Notes: generated by a model from the sequence alone, not told the origin. Shown: positions 33,951 to 43,557, counted from the first letter of the stretch. The stretch: DNA of 64,000 nucleotides from Pedobacter hiemivivus (GCF_004331685.1 NZ_SJSM01000001.1:182994-246993); one strand, 5' to 3'. Program-made: numbers and translations.

Positions 33951-34494
33951 AGCTTATTGATTTTTCTTTTACTGTTTCTTTAACTTTTTCGAGGCATTTG
34001 TATTTCTGAACTGTAGCGGAGCGTGGACCTGAAAAGCCAAACCGCTCAGCAATACTTTCCATTTTCAGTTTCTCATAATAAAATGCATTAAGCAGCTGCA
34101 TACATTTCTGACCTGAAGTTTGTAAAAGCTGGAACAATCGGGACGTAGATATCTCCTGGTCATCAGGATTGAATAAGCCAGCCTGTTCATCAAAATCAGC
34201 ATCGAGTTCGTCAATGGATACCTGCCTTTCACTTTCTTTGTATCGTTTGCTCCAAAGGTGGCGGGCGATGCCAAACAGGTAAGCTTTATCGCTATATTCC
34301 AAACTCAGCTCAGCGCGGACGGTTTTCTCATAATAAATGATCAACGCATCCTGAAAAATGTCTTGAGCTTCATCCAGTGAACCACCCATCCTGCTGATGT
34401 GCTTTGCTACCAGCGGGAAGGTATTCTTGTATAATGTAGTAAGCCAGGCTTGGCGATCATTACATGGTGTATCTTCCTTTAATTTTGTGGCCAT
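33931..34494 (-). CDS. ECF-type RNA polymerase sigma factor
   Basis: A 187-residue sigma-70 protein. Region 2 (about 20-90) includes GGSLDEAQDIFQDALIIYYE and KAYLFGIARHLWSKRYKE. A region 4 (about 120-175) includes CMQLLNAFYYEKLKMESIAERFGFSGPRSATVQKYKC, the helix-turn-helix that reads the -35 element. It is followed by the overlapping small gene at 33681-33950 and then, 84 bases further, clpP. Whether clpP belongs to its regulon is not shown. There is no transmembrane anti-sigma gene nearby. Confidence 0.88.
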   Translation of the reverse strand: MATKLKEDTPCNDRQAWLTTLYKNTFPLVAKHISRMGGSLDEAQDIFQDALIIYYEKTVRAELSLEYSDKAYLFGIARHLWSKRYKESERQVSIDELDADFDEQAGLFNPDDQEISTSRLFQLLQTSGQKCMQLLNAFYYEKLKMESIAERFGFSGPRSATVQKYKCLEKVKETVKEKSISYEDILE

Positions 34495-34558
34495 GATTAC
34501 TATGTTTTAATAGTATGTGGACATTTAAACTCAAATATCACCAAAATTCACCAAAATT

Positions 34559-35974
34559 TTATCTGGCTTTTAAAATAAAGTCGACTATAGCCTGCGGATT
34601 GGGTAAGCTATGCGGGTGGTGCTTCCCTTCGGGCTTATGAATGATCCTGATGTCACCACCGGCTTGCTTTATTTTCTCTGCAAATGGCAAGGTATTTTCA
34701 GACATGGGAACCAGCTCGTCCATATCGCCGCAAACATGAAGCATAGGGTATTTACCTTTAACAATATCTTTAATTTTATCTATCGGACTCCCGGCAAATC
34801 CTTCCGCCTGTTCTTCAGTAGTGTAACCATAGTCCTTCAAAAAAATACCCCATTCTTTTTTACTTCCTGGCCCTATACCTTTACCACCTGGCCAGCTCTT
34901 TAAATCCAGCACAGGGTTATCGACATATACACAGGCTACTTTTGTAGGGTTGGCAGCGGCCCAATTATAAGCATACACCCCACCGCGACTCATTCCTTCC
35001 AGTACCGCTTTTTTAGCAAAGCCCATTTTCCGCAACTGCGCATAAAAATCATTCCATACCCCAATAGCCTCTGCATTACCAAATAGCTCAGCCACATCAC
35101 AATATACCACATAAAACCCTCGCTCTAACAGCGCAATATCAGTTTGCGGCTCATGTCCCCAAAATCTAGCCCGCCATATCCATGGCATACCTTTGGCCAC
35201 AGCTTTGGGTACTACGATCTTAGCTTTATGGCCTTTAAAATCGAATGAGAAACAGTTGTATCCATAAAAATTACTTTTTTCTGCCTCATCAATTAAACCA
35301 TTACCACCAGGAACAGGCTTAGCTTGCAGCTTAATAAAGTCATACAATCGCCTAGCGATAAACCCTGCACCAACCACATTGGGATGAATTTTATCCGCCA
35401 ATAGCTCTTCCTTGTCTGCAAACAAGCTATATAAATCAAGTACCGCTAATTTTTCATCATAAGCCAACTTTTGAATCATAGGAATCATACTTGCTTTGAG
35501 GTAAGTTCCAGAAATACCAAATTTCTCGTCAGAAAAGGCCTTTACGGGTAACAACAAAACTACCCTCGGATGACTTGGCAATTCTATAAAACTCCGAATC
35601 ATATCACGATAATCCTGCTCAAAATCGCCCATCATCGGCCTATTTACCACTTTACTATCATTGGTACCTAACTTGATAAATACCAAATGGGGATTACTCA
35701 ATAGTGCTTTCTGATATTCCGGCGTATTCCAGTACGGCTTATTGCCCTTCTTAAGCATCGTAGCCCCACTTACGCCAAAATTAAGTACTTCATAGCTTGA
35801 ACCCAACAAAGTCTGTAACTGCGCAGGATAAGACTCCTGAGCCCTATTGGCTAGCCCAGATCCATAAGTGATGCTATTCCCAATACAAGCAATACGCATT
35901 TTCGATTGTCCAAAAGAATTCCCTACAATCAAGAATAGCCCCCAAATAAGGCTCAACCTAATGATATACTTCAT
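34559..35974 (-). CDS. Two-domain exported esterase: SGNH hydrolase plus alpha/beta hydrolase
   Basis: A 471-residue exported protein with a signal peptide (about 1-22). The N-terminal domain (about 25-215) is an SGNH/GDSL hydrolase: Ser34 in CIGNSITYG, Asn105 in KLGTNDSK, and Asp194/His197 in DKIHPN. The C-terminal domain (about 235-471) is an alpha/beta hydrolase with nucleophile Ser329 in GMSRGG, an acid in GDMDELVP (417-419) and His455 in KHHPHS. Both catalytic sets look intact. Two esterases in one chain suggest removal of different ester groups, for example acetyl groups, from plant or algal polysaccharides. It is 133 bases downstream of the fucoside locus, across a stem-loop that may terminate most transcripts. 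Confidence 0.83.
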   Translation of the reverse strand: MKYIIRLSLIWGLFLIVGNSFGQSKMRIACIGNSITYGSGLANRAQESYPAQLQTLLGSSYEVLNFGVSGATMLKKGNKPYWNTPEYQKALLSNPHLVFIKLGTNDSKVVNRPMMGDFEQDYRDMIRSFIELPSHPRVVLLLPVKAFSDEKFGISGTYLKASMIPMIQKLAYDEKLAVLDLYSLFADKEELLADKIHPNVVGAGFIARRLYDFIKLQAKPVPGGNGLIDEAEKSNFYGYNCFSFDFKGHKAKIVVPKAVAKGMPWIWRARFWGHEPQTDIALLERGFYVVYCDVAELFGNAEAIGVWNDFYAQLRKMGFAKKAVLEGMSRGGVYAYNWAAANPTKVACVYVDNPVLDLKSWPGGKGIGPGSKKEWGIFLKDYGYTTEEQAEGFAGSPIDKIKDIVKGKYPMLHVCGDMDELVPMSENTLPFAEKIKQAGGDIRIIHKPEGKHHPHSLPNPQAIVDFILKAR

Positions 35975-36030
35975 TTTTATTTGATTTATTACCCTCTAAT
36001 ATAAGCATCCATTTTAGCCACCCAGTTTAG

Positions 36031-36096
36031 AAAAAAATTACTTTCTCAGAAAGAGCCTAGCGTTCTTCGCTTTTTCAGCGAAGCAATGCAGCTCTT
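36031..36096 (-). terminator. Branched stem-loop terminator at the end of the fucoside operon
   Basis: Outer arms AAGAGC (36051-36056) and GCTCTT (36091-36096) enclose a strong inner stem CTTCGCT/AGCGAAG (36065-36071, 36077-36083). A smaller CTTTC/GAAAG hairpin (36041-36052) follows on the - strand before a T tract (36031-36038). Confidence 0.65.
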
Positions 36097-36107
36097 GAAG
36101 AGAACAG

Positions 36108-37622
36108 TTATTTTTTCAATCGTAAAGATAGTTGCGCTTCAAACAGCGATTTCGGCAACACCGTTTCCCCCTGCATTTCTACTGATCCTGCATTCTCAAA
36201 CGTAACCGGCTTATTAGAAGTAAAACCTACAATAATTGGTGCAGCAATTGTATAATTCCTCCGCCTGCTCATATCCCAAAAATTATAATGCTGATCCTTA
36301 TCAGATTTATGATGAAAATTCCACAATACCAATTGCTTACCATGGTGTGGATGTCCTGGTTCCGGGCCTCCTAAATTATAAAAAACACCTCCATCAATAT
36401 CATCATAAAGCGTAGCATAAGGCTGGCCCGAATGAATATCAAAGTTCTGATCAGTACCTAACGAACATTGAGTAACTACAGTCCCTACTGCACTATATCC
36501 AGTACCTGCACCATGATGCTGAGCACCATTAAAAGTACAATGTTTCACCAATACACCATAACCAGTACGGGCGTGCACCGAGGCATGCCCCTTTTTCCCT
36601 CTAAAATGCGTGTTCTCTACAGTAATCTGGTAACCTGAGCGTATGAAAACCCCCTCATTCCAATCATGAAACTCACAATTGCGAACCCAGCTATTTTTTA
36701 GATACTCCATACCTACAGCTTCATAAGCATAGTCATGAATTTCATTTTTATGGTGGATAAACTCTTCCGGATAATTTTTCCAGTTACTGGTAAACAAAAT
36801 GTCCTCTACACCACAATGGTCAATAGAATTATAAGATTCTATAGTCCAGTTGGCAGACTTAACCATTTTAATACCGATATGAATAGGGTTTTTAAAACTC
36901 ACCTTATCACCCTCAATTTTAGTGATCGTATGGATTTCATAGATCAACATCCCACCTTTATCACCAAATAACCTTGACCATTGCGGTTTTAATTCTAAAG
37001 GAGCAAAATAAAGCTTTGTAAATTCCTCACTTCTGTGACGAACTGCTACATCCTGACCTACTTTAAGTTTTGAAGCATCTTTTACAACAACCGAAAAAGT
37101 TTCACGTCCGGCATCTTTAACAATAGTTGCTAGCTTTTCAACTTTACTCTCTTCGGGTTTAAACAAAAACTGCCGGCCATTGATTCTCATATTGGCCTGA
37201 TAAATTTCCGTTCCACCCTTTCCACTTCCACTACCCTTTAAAACGATGTTACTTTTAGCTATCCTGATTTGCTTGGTCGCATCCTCATCTGCTGCTATTA
37301 GATACTTACCTACTGAGAAGAATACTACGCCACCACCTGGATTCGCTTCAGCTGCATCAATAGCCTTTTGAATCGCTACATCATCAAACTGATCATCATC
37401 GGCTTTTGCACCATAATCATCTACCTTAAAATACTTTTTATCACTTACCGATGGTAAGGGAATTTCGGAAAAACCATAGCCCGCATATGAAAAATCAGGG
37501 AGTACTGCTGTACCACCTGATTTTTTAGCTTTGACAAAGTCCTCCCATAAAGGAGCTGTTTTTTGTGCCTGAACGGCAACAGTTAAGAGCAATACGTTTA
37601 AAACAAGGATTATTCTTTTCAA
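36108..37622 (-). CDS. DUF4955-like exported beta-helix protein
   Basis: A 504-residue exported protein (signal peptide about 1-19). The start YFKVDDYGAKADDDQFDDVAIQKAIDAAEAN with GGGVVFFSVGKYLI is the classic pectate-lyase/GH28-related beta-helix entry. Later rungs include HDWNEGVFIRSGYQITVENTHFRGKKGHASVHARTGYGVLVKHCTFNGAQHH. The C-terminus, with SRRRNYTIAAPIIVGFTSN, resembles the DUF4955 group. It lies seven bases downstream of a GH29 gene and is the last gene of the locus. A lyase or hydrolase on uronate-containing chains is likely but not proven, and no catalytic residue can be assigned with confidence. Confidence 0.75.
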   Translation of the reverse strand: MKRIILVLNVLLLTVAVQAQKTAPLWEDFVKAKKSGGTAVLPDFSYAGYGFSEIPLPSVSDKKYFKVDDYGAKADDDQFDDVAIQKAIDAAEANPGGGVVFFSVGKYLIAADEDATKQIRIAKSNIVLKGSGSGKGGTEIYQANMRINGRQFLFKPEESKVEKLATIVKDAGRETFSVVVKDASKLKVGQDVAVRHRSEEFTKLYFAPLELKPQWSRLFGDKGGMLIYEIHTITKIEGDKVSFKNPIHIGIKMVKSANWTIESYNSIDHCGVEDILFTSNWKNYPEEFIHHKNEIHDYAYEAVGMEYLKNSWVRNCEFHDWNEGVFIRSGYQITVENTHFRGKKGHASVHARTGYGVLVKHCTFNGAQHHGAGTGYSAVGTVVTQCSLGTDQNFDIHSGQPYATLYDDIDGGVFYNLGGPEPGHPHHGKQLVLWNFHHKSDKDQHYNFWDMSRRRNYTIAAPIIVGFTSNKPVTFENAGSVEMQGETVLPKSLFEAQLSLRLKK

Positions 37623-37629
37623 AATCTTA

Positions 37630-39069
37630 TTAATCTAATGCACCTGTTTTCATTTCTTTCTTAGGTTTTGTTTCTACCTGATGAGCTACCGCTCCTTCAA
37701 ACTCAACCTTAATTACGCTGGCAATTTCATCAGGAGCAGTCGCAGGTACATTGATGGTCAGCCCATCACCTTTGATTTCCGTTTGTAACTTACCTTTTGT
37801 AGCCAACAATGTTGCCGACAAAACTTTGTTATTTACCCCTGGAATAACCAATTGCCCGTTGGCAGGCCAGTTAAACACAGAGAAATAAAGCGTAGTCCCT
37901 TTTGGTGTTTCTTTTCTTGTACAACGGCCCCAACTTAAAGGTGCCAATGGACTCGATTTAGTCCCATATATCGCTTCACTATTGACCTTCATCCAGCCAC
38001 CTATAGCCTTCAAACGATCTACACTTTCCTGCGGAAATGTACCATCAGGTTTAGGACCAATATTCAGTAAATAGTTACCACCTTTTGAAGCAATATCTGC
38101 CAGATTGCGGATTAAAGTCTCCGTAGACTTCCATTTATGATCTGAAGTCCTAAAGCCCCAGGTACCATTCATGGTCATACAGGTCTCCCAATCCATGCCA
38201 TCCAGTTCAGCTTGACTAGGTATTTTTTGTTCTGGAGTTTTGGTATCACCAGGAAAGTTCGGACGCTTTAAGCGATCATTAGTAATAATTTGCGGTTGTG
38301 ATTTTAGTGCTGCCTGTAATTTTAAAGCCGCCTCATCAGTCATGTTGGTTGGTGTATCCCACCAAAGCACAGCAACATCACCATAATTCGTCATCAGTTC
38401 CTTAACCTGTGGTACCGCCACTTCATCAATATATTGATCAAAAGTTTTAGTCATCTGAGCAGGATCCCAATGGCCTTTATTAGCTAATGTATAGGCATCA
38501 ATTTTAGCAGAATCAGGATTCAACCAACCTTCCCGCATTTCTTTTCTTGCAACAGATCCTCCAGGATTGTTCCAATCCTGAGCCTGAGAATAATAAAAGC
38601 CCAACTTAATGCCATACTTTTTACAAGCTGCCGCCAGTGGAGTTAATAAATCTTTACCGTAAGGAGTCGCGTCAGTAATGTCCCATTTACTTGCTTTAGA
38701 GTTAAACAAAGCAAATCCATCATGGTGTTTTGCAGTAATGATAATGTATTTCATTCCTGCGTCTTTTGCCATTTTCACCCATGCATCCGCATCATACTTT
38801 ACGGGATTAAAGCTCTTGGCCATTTCCTGATATTCAGCAACAGGAATTTTAGAACGATTCATAATCCACTCTGCTCCCCCTCTTAGTTGTTCATGTCCTT
38901 TATAAACACCCGCAAACTGCGCGTATACACCCCAATGGATAAACATACCGAATTTGGCATCGCGCCACCAGGCCATTCGTTCATCCTTTGTTAATGCGCT
39001 TTGGCTATATGCAGACTGGCCTAATATTAAAAAAGCCGCTACTATTAAAAGTACTTTTCGTTTATACAT
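37630..39069 (-). CDS. GH29 alpha-L-fucosidase
   Basis: A 479-residue exported enzyme (signal peptide about 1-22). The GH29 TIM barrel is clear: MAWWRDAKFGMFIHWGVYAQF (about 32-52), MKYIIITAKHHDGFALFNSKAS (His115-His116), KLGFYYSQAQDW, and the nucleophile Asp238 in VLWWDTPTNM. A C-terminal beta-sandwich domain follows (about 370-470). It removes alpha-L-fucosyl groups with retention of configuration. The gene is 95 bases downstream of GH88, the largest gap in this operon, so it may have its own promoter. The DUF4955-like gene lies seven bases downstream. Confidence 0.93.
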   Translation of the reverse strand: MYKRKVLLIVAAFLILGQSAYSQSALTKDERMAWWRDAKFGMFIHWGVYAQFAGVYKGHEQLRGGAEWIMNRSKIPVAEYQEMAKSFNPVKYDADAWVKMAKDAGMKYIIITAKHHDGFALFNSKASKWDITDATPYGKDLLTPLAAACKKYGIKLGFYYSQAQDWNNPGGSVARKEMREGWLNPDSAKIDAYTLANKGHWDPAQMTKTFDQYIDEVAVPQVKELMTNYGDVAVLWWDTPTNMTDEAALKLQAALKSQPQIITNDRLKRPNFPGDTKTPEQKIPSQAELDGMDWETCMTMNGTWGFRTSDHKWKSTETLIRNLADIASKGGNYLLNIGPKPDGTFPQESVDRLKAIGGWMKVNSEAIYGTKSSPLAPLSWGRCTRKETPKGTTLYFSVFNWPANGQLVIPGVNNKVLSATLLATKGKLQTEIKGDGLTINVPATAPDEIASVIKVEFEGAVAHQVETKPKKEMKTGALD

Positions 39070-39164
39070 GATTTGTTTATAATTTGGTTTTATTAACTCC
39101 TAATTTAGAGAATATCATATTGTTAATATTCAGCAAAATTGGCTCATCCTTATGCTATAATCAC

Positions 39165-40466
39165 CTATCTTTTTAATGATTTATACCTTAGCAATGCCTC
39201 AAGGTAATAATAATCAGCATAAGACAAAGGTACATCCACTTCACTGTCTGACGGTTTTGAGCCCGTACTACTCAGCAAAATAAATCCTTTATTTTCTCCT
39301 ACCGGTGAAATGTATTTAGTACTCAGACTGTTTAACATGATGTCAGCCTTTTTCAGATAAAGGCTTTTGTTTTTACTGTAATCACTCAATTCATACAATC
39401 CTGAAGCAATAACCGCCGCTGCCGAAGCATCGCGTGGTTCATTAGGAATATTAGGTGCATCAAAATCCCAGTAAGGAACCAAGTCTGCCGGCATATTTTT
39501 ATGATTAAGGATAAAAGCTGCAATATTTTCAGCCTGTTTTAAATAGACTGGATTCTTTGTAAAACGATAGCACATGGTATATCCATATAATGCCCAAGCT
39601 TGTCCCCTTGACCAGGCTGATTCATGACTATAGCCCTGATGCGTATTCTTTTTCAGTACAGCACCAGTATTCGGATCATAATCAATCACGTGGTAAGAAC
39701 TGTAATCTGGACGGAAATGATTTTTCATCGTTGTATTTGCATGGCTCACCGCAATTTTATAAAAAGAAGAATCACCAGTAAGTGCTGTAGCTTCAAATAG
39801 CAGCTCCAGGTTCATCATATTGTCAATAATTACTGGGTTTATCCATTTATCAGTGCTATGGTCCCATGAGCGGATCACGCCCGTTTTTGGATTGAAACGC
39901 GTAGCTAATGTTTTTGCGGACTGGATAATGACATCAGCATAGTGTTTATCTTTAGTGATGCGGTAACCAGTACCCACACTGCAATAAACCTTGAAACCCA
40001 TATCATGTGTTTTGCCATTAAATTGCTCTTGCTCTACCAAAGCCGTAAATGCTTTTGCCTGATCCAACCATACTTGTTTCCCAGTATATTGATATAAGAA
40101 CCAAAGTTCCCCAGGGAAAAATCCACTGGTCCAATCACGCGAGGCAACCAATTTCAACTCCCCTTTTTCTAATGTTCTTGGCGAAAACTGGTCGGCATTT
40201 GTACTAGCAGCTTTCGTTTTCTCAATTTCCTTCAACAGCAAAATAGTTTGCTTATCAGCTTGTTTAAAAGCTTGTTTTACGTCTACTTCAATTTCTGCAG
40301 GCGTTGATTTACGTACAGTAGGTGCAAAATCCGGAGTATTACGCGAATTTGCCGACTGAGAATTAACTGTACCAGTAGTCGTTCTAGTACGTGTAACACT
40401 AGACTGCGCAAAGGATGAGGAACTAGCCAACATCAATGCACATACAGTTATAGATAATGATTTCAT
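39165..40466 (-). CDS. GH88 unsaturated uronyl hydrolase
   Basis: A 433-residue exported protein (signal peptide about 1-20, then a Ser/Thr/Arg linker up to about 55). The (alpha/alpha)6 barrel has the two family Asp residues: Asp155 in THDMGFKVY and Asp215 in PVIIDNMMNLE. RDWTSGFFPGELWFLYQYTG, SRGQAWALYGYTMCYRF and SYADYYYLEALLRYK are family-typical. It removes the 4,5-unsaturated uronic acid left at chain ends by a polysaccharide lyase. It lies 26 bases after the GH29 gene at 40493-42373, in one operon with the PF05426 lyase that would make its substrate. Confidence 0.92.
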   Translation of the reverse strand: MKSLSITVCALMLASSSSFAQSSVTRTRTTTGTVNSQSANSRNTPDFAPTVRKSTPAEIEVDVKQAFKQADKQTILLLKEIEKTKAASTNADQFSPRTLEKGELKLVASRDWTSGFFPGELWFLYQYTGKQVWLDQAKAFTALVEQEQFNGKTHDMGFKVYCSVGTGYRITKDKHYADVIIQSAKTLATRFNPKTGVIRSWDHSTDKWINPVIIDNMMNLELLFEATALTGDSSFYKIAVSHANTTMKNHFRPDYSSYHVIDYDPNTGAVLKKNTHQGYSHESAWSRGQAWALYGYTMCYRFTKNPVYLKQAENIAAFILNHKNMPADLVPYWDFDAPNIPNEPRDASAAAVIASGLYELSDYSKNKSLYLKKADIMLNSLSTKYISPVGENKGFILLSSTGSKPSDSEVDVPLSYADYYYLEALLRYKSLKR

Positions 40467-40492
40467 ATTTTCTCTCTGTTATTATTCATATA

Positions 40493-42373
40493 TTAATTTA
40501 CCGGTACCAGCTGAACTTCGAGCAGCTTCATCAATTCAGCACCTTTAATCGCTATTGGCTTAACGCTAAGCTGTACTGGACCAGTGCCAAGTTCTGCAAC
40601 ACCTATTTCTTTGGTCACTACCGCACCTTTTTGCGAGACTACAACTTCCTCTTGTTTAGAAAAATCGCCAACGCTAACCTCATAAGAAGAACCGCCCTCA
40701 TCTGCAATGTATTTTACAACAACTTTATATTTAGCTGGCTTTAGGGCTTTTAAATCCCATGTTAGGTAACTGTCTTTCGATTTCCAGCCATTAACAAAGT
40801 AGCGGTCGGTTTTTCCATCGCCATAGCCCATTTTCTTTCCATGCTGTTCCGCATCAAACACAAGGAATCGGTTCGTAGAAACACTCGGAGATATCACTCT
40901 AGCCACATCAACGTCTATCTTACCATTTACTTCTAATACGATCACCACATCAGGACTAGCAGTTGTATTTACAGGCAGACTTACATTTAAATCCGAAGCA
41001 CCCAAACGTTTAAGAGCCAATGGCTTTTTGTTTTTGTCTGTTAGTAGATAAGCTGTTTTAACATCGCTTTTTAAACCACCCACGACTAGATTACCGTCTT
41101 TAGGCCAGTTAAATACATGCAGGTAAATATTTTGTCCCTTTACTGTGCTGACTCCCCATGCAGGGATTGGCAACACACCTTTCTGAGTACCATATATTGC
41201 TGCACCATTTTGCTTTAACCATCCACCAATACTATCCAAAATCTGCTTGTCTTTCTGATCAAAAGTACCATCGCCTTTTGGCCCGATATTCATCAATAGG
41301 TTTCCTCCTCTTGAAGCAGAATTAGCTAAAAGCTGAATAAAAAATCGAGCTGATTTATGACTTTTATCGTGTTTAGAATAACCATAAGATTCGTTGGTAG
41401 TAGGAATTGCTTCCGAATCACCTGCAACCGTAAGTAGTTCTGCCGGCCTATCGCCCGTATTTACATAATCACCAAAATTACCACTCGAACTTCTTGCCAA
41501 ACGACCATTCACCACGATATTCGGATCAGTGTCCCTAATCGCTTTAAGGATCTTAATATTTTCAGACAAAGGCAATTTATGAGGAGTATCGAACCATATA
41601 ATATCAGGATGATACTTATTGATCAACTCTTTTATCTGTGGAATAGCTTTTTCGTCGACATACTTTACCGCCTTAGGTAACCACTCCGGATGGTTGTCAA
41701 ACCAATTGGCACCACCAATTAATTTATCTCCACCTGGGTTCTGGTACTCCCAGTCATTACCAGGTGCATCGGGATGCTCCCAATCAAAAGCATGTGAATA
41801 ATAAAAGCCGAACTTCATCCCATGTTTCTTAGCCGCAGTCGCTAGCTCGGCCATTGGGTCGCGCTTAAAAGGAGTTTGCTTAACCACATTAAAGTCAGAG
41901 ACTTTTGAATCATACATCGCAAAACCATCATGGTGCTTTGCAGTAATGATAAAGTAACGCATTCCGGCATTCTTTGCTGTTAAAATCCATTCCTCTGCGT
42001 TAAACTTAACAGGGTTAAACACATGGGCCAGATCAAGATATGCCGTTCTGGTAATCTTTTCTTTACGCATCAAATGCTCCGAATATCCTTTTACCTCCTT
42101 GCCTTTCCATTCACCTGCAGGCAATGAATATAATCCCCAGTGTATAAACATACCGAAGCGGGCATCTCGCCACCATTGTACGCGTTCGTCATGAGTTTTC
42201 ATGGAGTTTTTCCACCAGCCATTTCTGGCCTCATCCATTGCTTTTTGGTCACGTTGTTGTGCCTTGTTCAACATACTTGCATCCTCATCACCAGCCACCT
42301 GACTGTAGGAATAAAGATTTACACATAACAAAGCGGACAATAAAAACGCTGATTTGCTATTTAATTGAGCCAT
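40493..42373 (-). CDS. GH29 alpha-L-fucosidase with C-terminal carbohydrate-binding-like domain
   Basis: A 626-residue exported enzyme (signal peptide about 1-25). The catalytic barrel shows VQWWRDARFGMFIHWGLYSLPAGEW, FIITAKHHDGFAMYDSKVSDF, the nucleophile Asp262 in IIWFDTPHKL and an NGRLARSS loop. After a beta-sandwich (about 405-490), an extra domain (about 500-626, YLTWDLKALKPAKYKVVVKYIADEGGSSYEVSVG) resembles a carbohydrate-binding module and is absent from the second GH29 of this locus. Its first 13 bases overlap the end of the PF05426 lyase gene. The two GH29 enzymes are clearly diverged and likely differ in linkage. Confidence 0.93.
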   Translation of the reverse strand: MAQLNSKSAFLLSALLCVNLYSYSQVAGDEDASMLNKAQQRDQKAMDEARNGWWKNSMKTHDERVQWWRDARFGMFIHWGLYSLPAGEWKGKEVKGYSEHLMRKEKITRTAYLDLAHVFNPVKFNAEEWILTAKNAGMRYFIITAKHHDGFAMYDSKVSDFNVVKQTPFKRDPMAELATAAKKHGMKFGFYYSHAFDWEHPDAPGNDWEYQNPGGDKLIGGANWFDNHPEWLPKAVKYVDEKAIPQIKELINKYHPDIIWFDTPHKLPLSENIKILKAIRDTDPNIVVNGRLARSSSGNFGDYVNTGDRPAELLTVAGDSEAIPTTNESYGYSKHDKSHKSARFFIQLLANSASRGGNLLMNIGPKGDGTFDQKDKQILDSIGGWLKQNGAAIYGTQKGVLPIPAWGVSTVKGQNIYLHVFNWPKDGNLVVGGLKSDVKTAYLLTDKNKKPLALKRLGASDLNVSLPVNTTASPDVVIVLEVNGKIDVDVARVISPSVSTNRFLVFDAEQHGKKMGYGDGKTDRYFVNGWKSKDSYLTWDLKALKPAKYKVVVKYIADEGGSSYEVSVGDFSKQEEVVVSQKGAVVTKEIGVAELGTGPVQLSVKPIAIKGAELMKLLEVQLVPVN

Positions 42374-43557
42374 ATTAAAGGATTTCTTACGGGTAAATTT
42401 CTAATTACTTCTTCTACTTTAGGATTATGATCAAGCTTAGTCCAGGTGTTTAACCAGTTCGTTTGATCATACGCATTGGCACCAAAAACCAAAAATGGTT
42501 GTGCTACAGGCCAGTTATCCCAGTACATTACATCTGGCTTTAAAGGCCATTTACTTTTGTCAGCTACAAAAGGATATAAGTATTCAATCCCTTTTTTAAT
42601 GGATTTTCCATCAGCCGTTTTAAAGTCCCACAGGTTATCTGTTTTGGTAGAAAGAATCTGGCAAAGCGTGGTCATCGCATCCAGGTTAAAGATGGAGTAA
42701 CCATAAGGTTTTGTACGTGCAAGTTCTCTTGGGTAGCTTCCATCTACAGCCATTTGATCGGGCAACAAGACATTTTTATACCGATCACGACAAAAATCCA
42801 GTAACTTATCATCATTGCACAATTTTGCAAAAGATGCTACCTGCATGGTAAAACAAGTTCCATGGTTATTTTGAGCATTCATTTCATCTTTCCCATACTG
42901 ATGGCTCATTAGCCAGGTTAAATACTGCGCAAACCATTTTCGGGTCTCAGCTAATACGCCTGATTCCATCGCTTTTTGCAATACAATAATTCCCTGCGCT
43001 ACTTCCATTAGCTGAATGGTATCAATAATTCCGATACCACGGCCTGTGAATCGTCCTTTTATAGCTTGCGCATACAATAGGTTAGGATTCATCATTGTAC
43101 CTTCATTTACAAACCAGGCTTGTAAATGCAACATAGCCTGCTTTACATATTTCTGATCTCCAGTAAGTTTATAGGCAGAAGCCAATGCGCCAATGATCTT
43201 GCTAAAACGAATCATTGCCAAACGGTGTGCGACAAAGTTCTCTGGATTGGTCATCCCATCCTTTTGAATGTATGGGCCTTCCGGATTTTGTGTATCTGGC
43301 CACCAATAATCACCCTCCGAATAAAAATCATGCTTACCACCTGCGCTTCTCGACGAGCTTTCGGCAGTTACCGTAACAGGCTGTTGCTTCATTGCCCAGT
43401 CCGCATTTTTCAGAATAGAAGCCTTTAACGTTTTCACAACTTCCTGCTCTACACCTTTTGGGTCTGTCTGACCATCCTTCGCAGCAGCGAAGGATGAATA
43501 ACTGATCATGTTTATCAATACAAATGCTGTTAATACCAATTGTTTCATAACGTTCAT
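42361..43557 (-). CDS. Alginate-lyase-fold polysaccharide lyase (PF05426)
   Basis: A 398-residue exported protein (signal peptide about 1-24). It has the (alpha/alpha)-barrel of the alginate lyase PF05426 superfamily: SEGDYWWPDTQNPEGPYIQKDG, NPENFVAHRLAMIRFSKIIGALASAYKLTG, RFTGRGIGIIDTIQLMEVAQGI and NAQNNHGTCFTMQVASFA (the conserved Asn-His pair). Such lyases cut uronic-acid linkages by beta-elimination; in related PL families the substrate is alginate or glucuronan. PL38-type glucuronan activity is one possibility (from memory). The ATG abuts the GH31 stop, and the end overlaps the next GH29 gene by 13 bases. GH88 would take care of its products. Confidence 0.82.
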   Translation of the reverse strand: MNVMKQLVLTAFVLINMISYSSFAAAKDGQTDPKGVEQEVVKTLKASILKNADWAMKQQPVTVTAESSSRSAGGKHDFYSEGDYWWPDTQNPEGPYIQKDGMTNPENFVAHRLAMIRFSKIIGALASAYKLTGDQKYVKQAMLHLQAWFVNEGTMMNPNLLYAQAIKGRFTGRGIGIIDTIQLMEVAQGIIVLQKAMESGVLAETRKWFAQYLTWLMSHQYGKDEMNAQNNHGTCFTMQVASFAKLCNDDKLLDFCRDRYKNVLLPDQMAVDGSYPRELARTKPYGYSIFNLDAMTTLCQILSTKTDNLWDFKTADGKSIKKGIEYLYPFVADKSKWPLKPDVMYWDNWPVAQPFLVFGANAYDQTNWLNTWTKLDHNPKVEEVIRNLPVRNPLIWLN

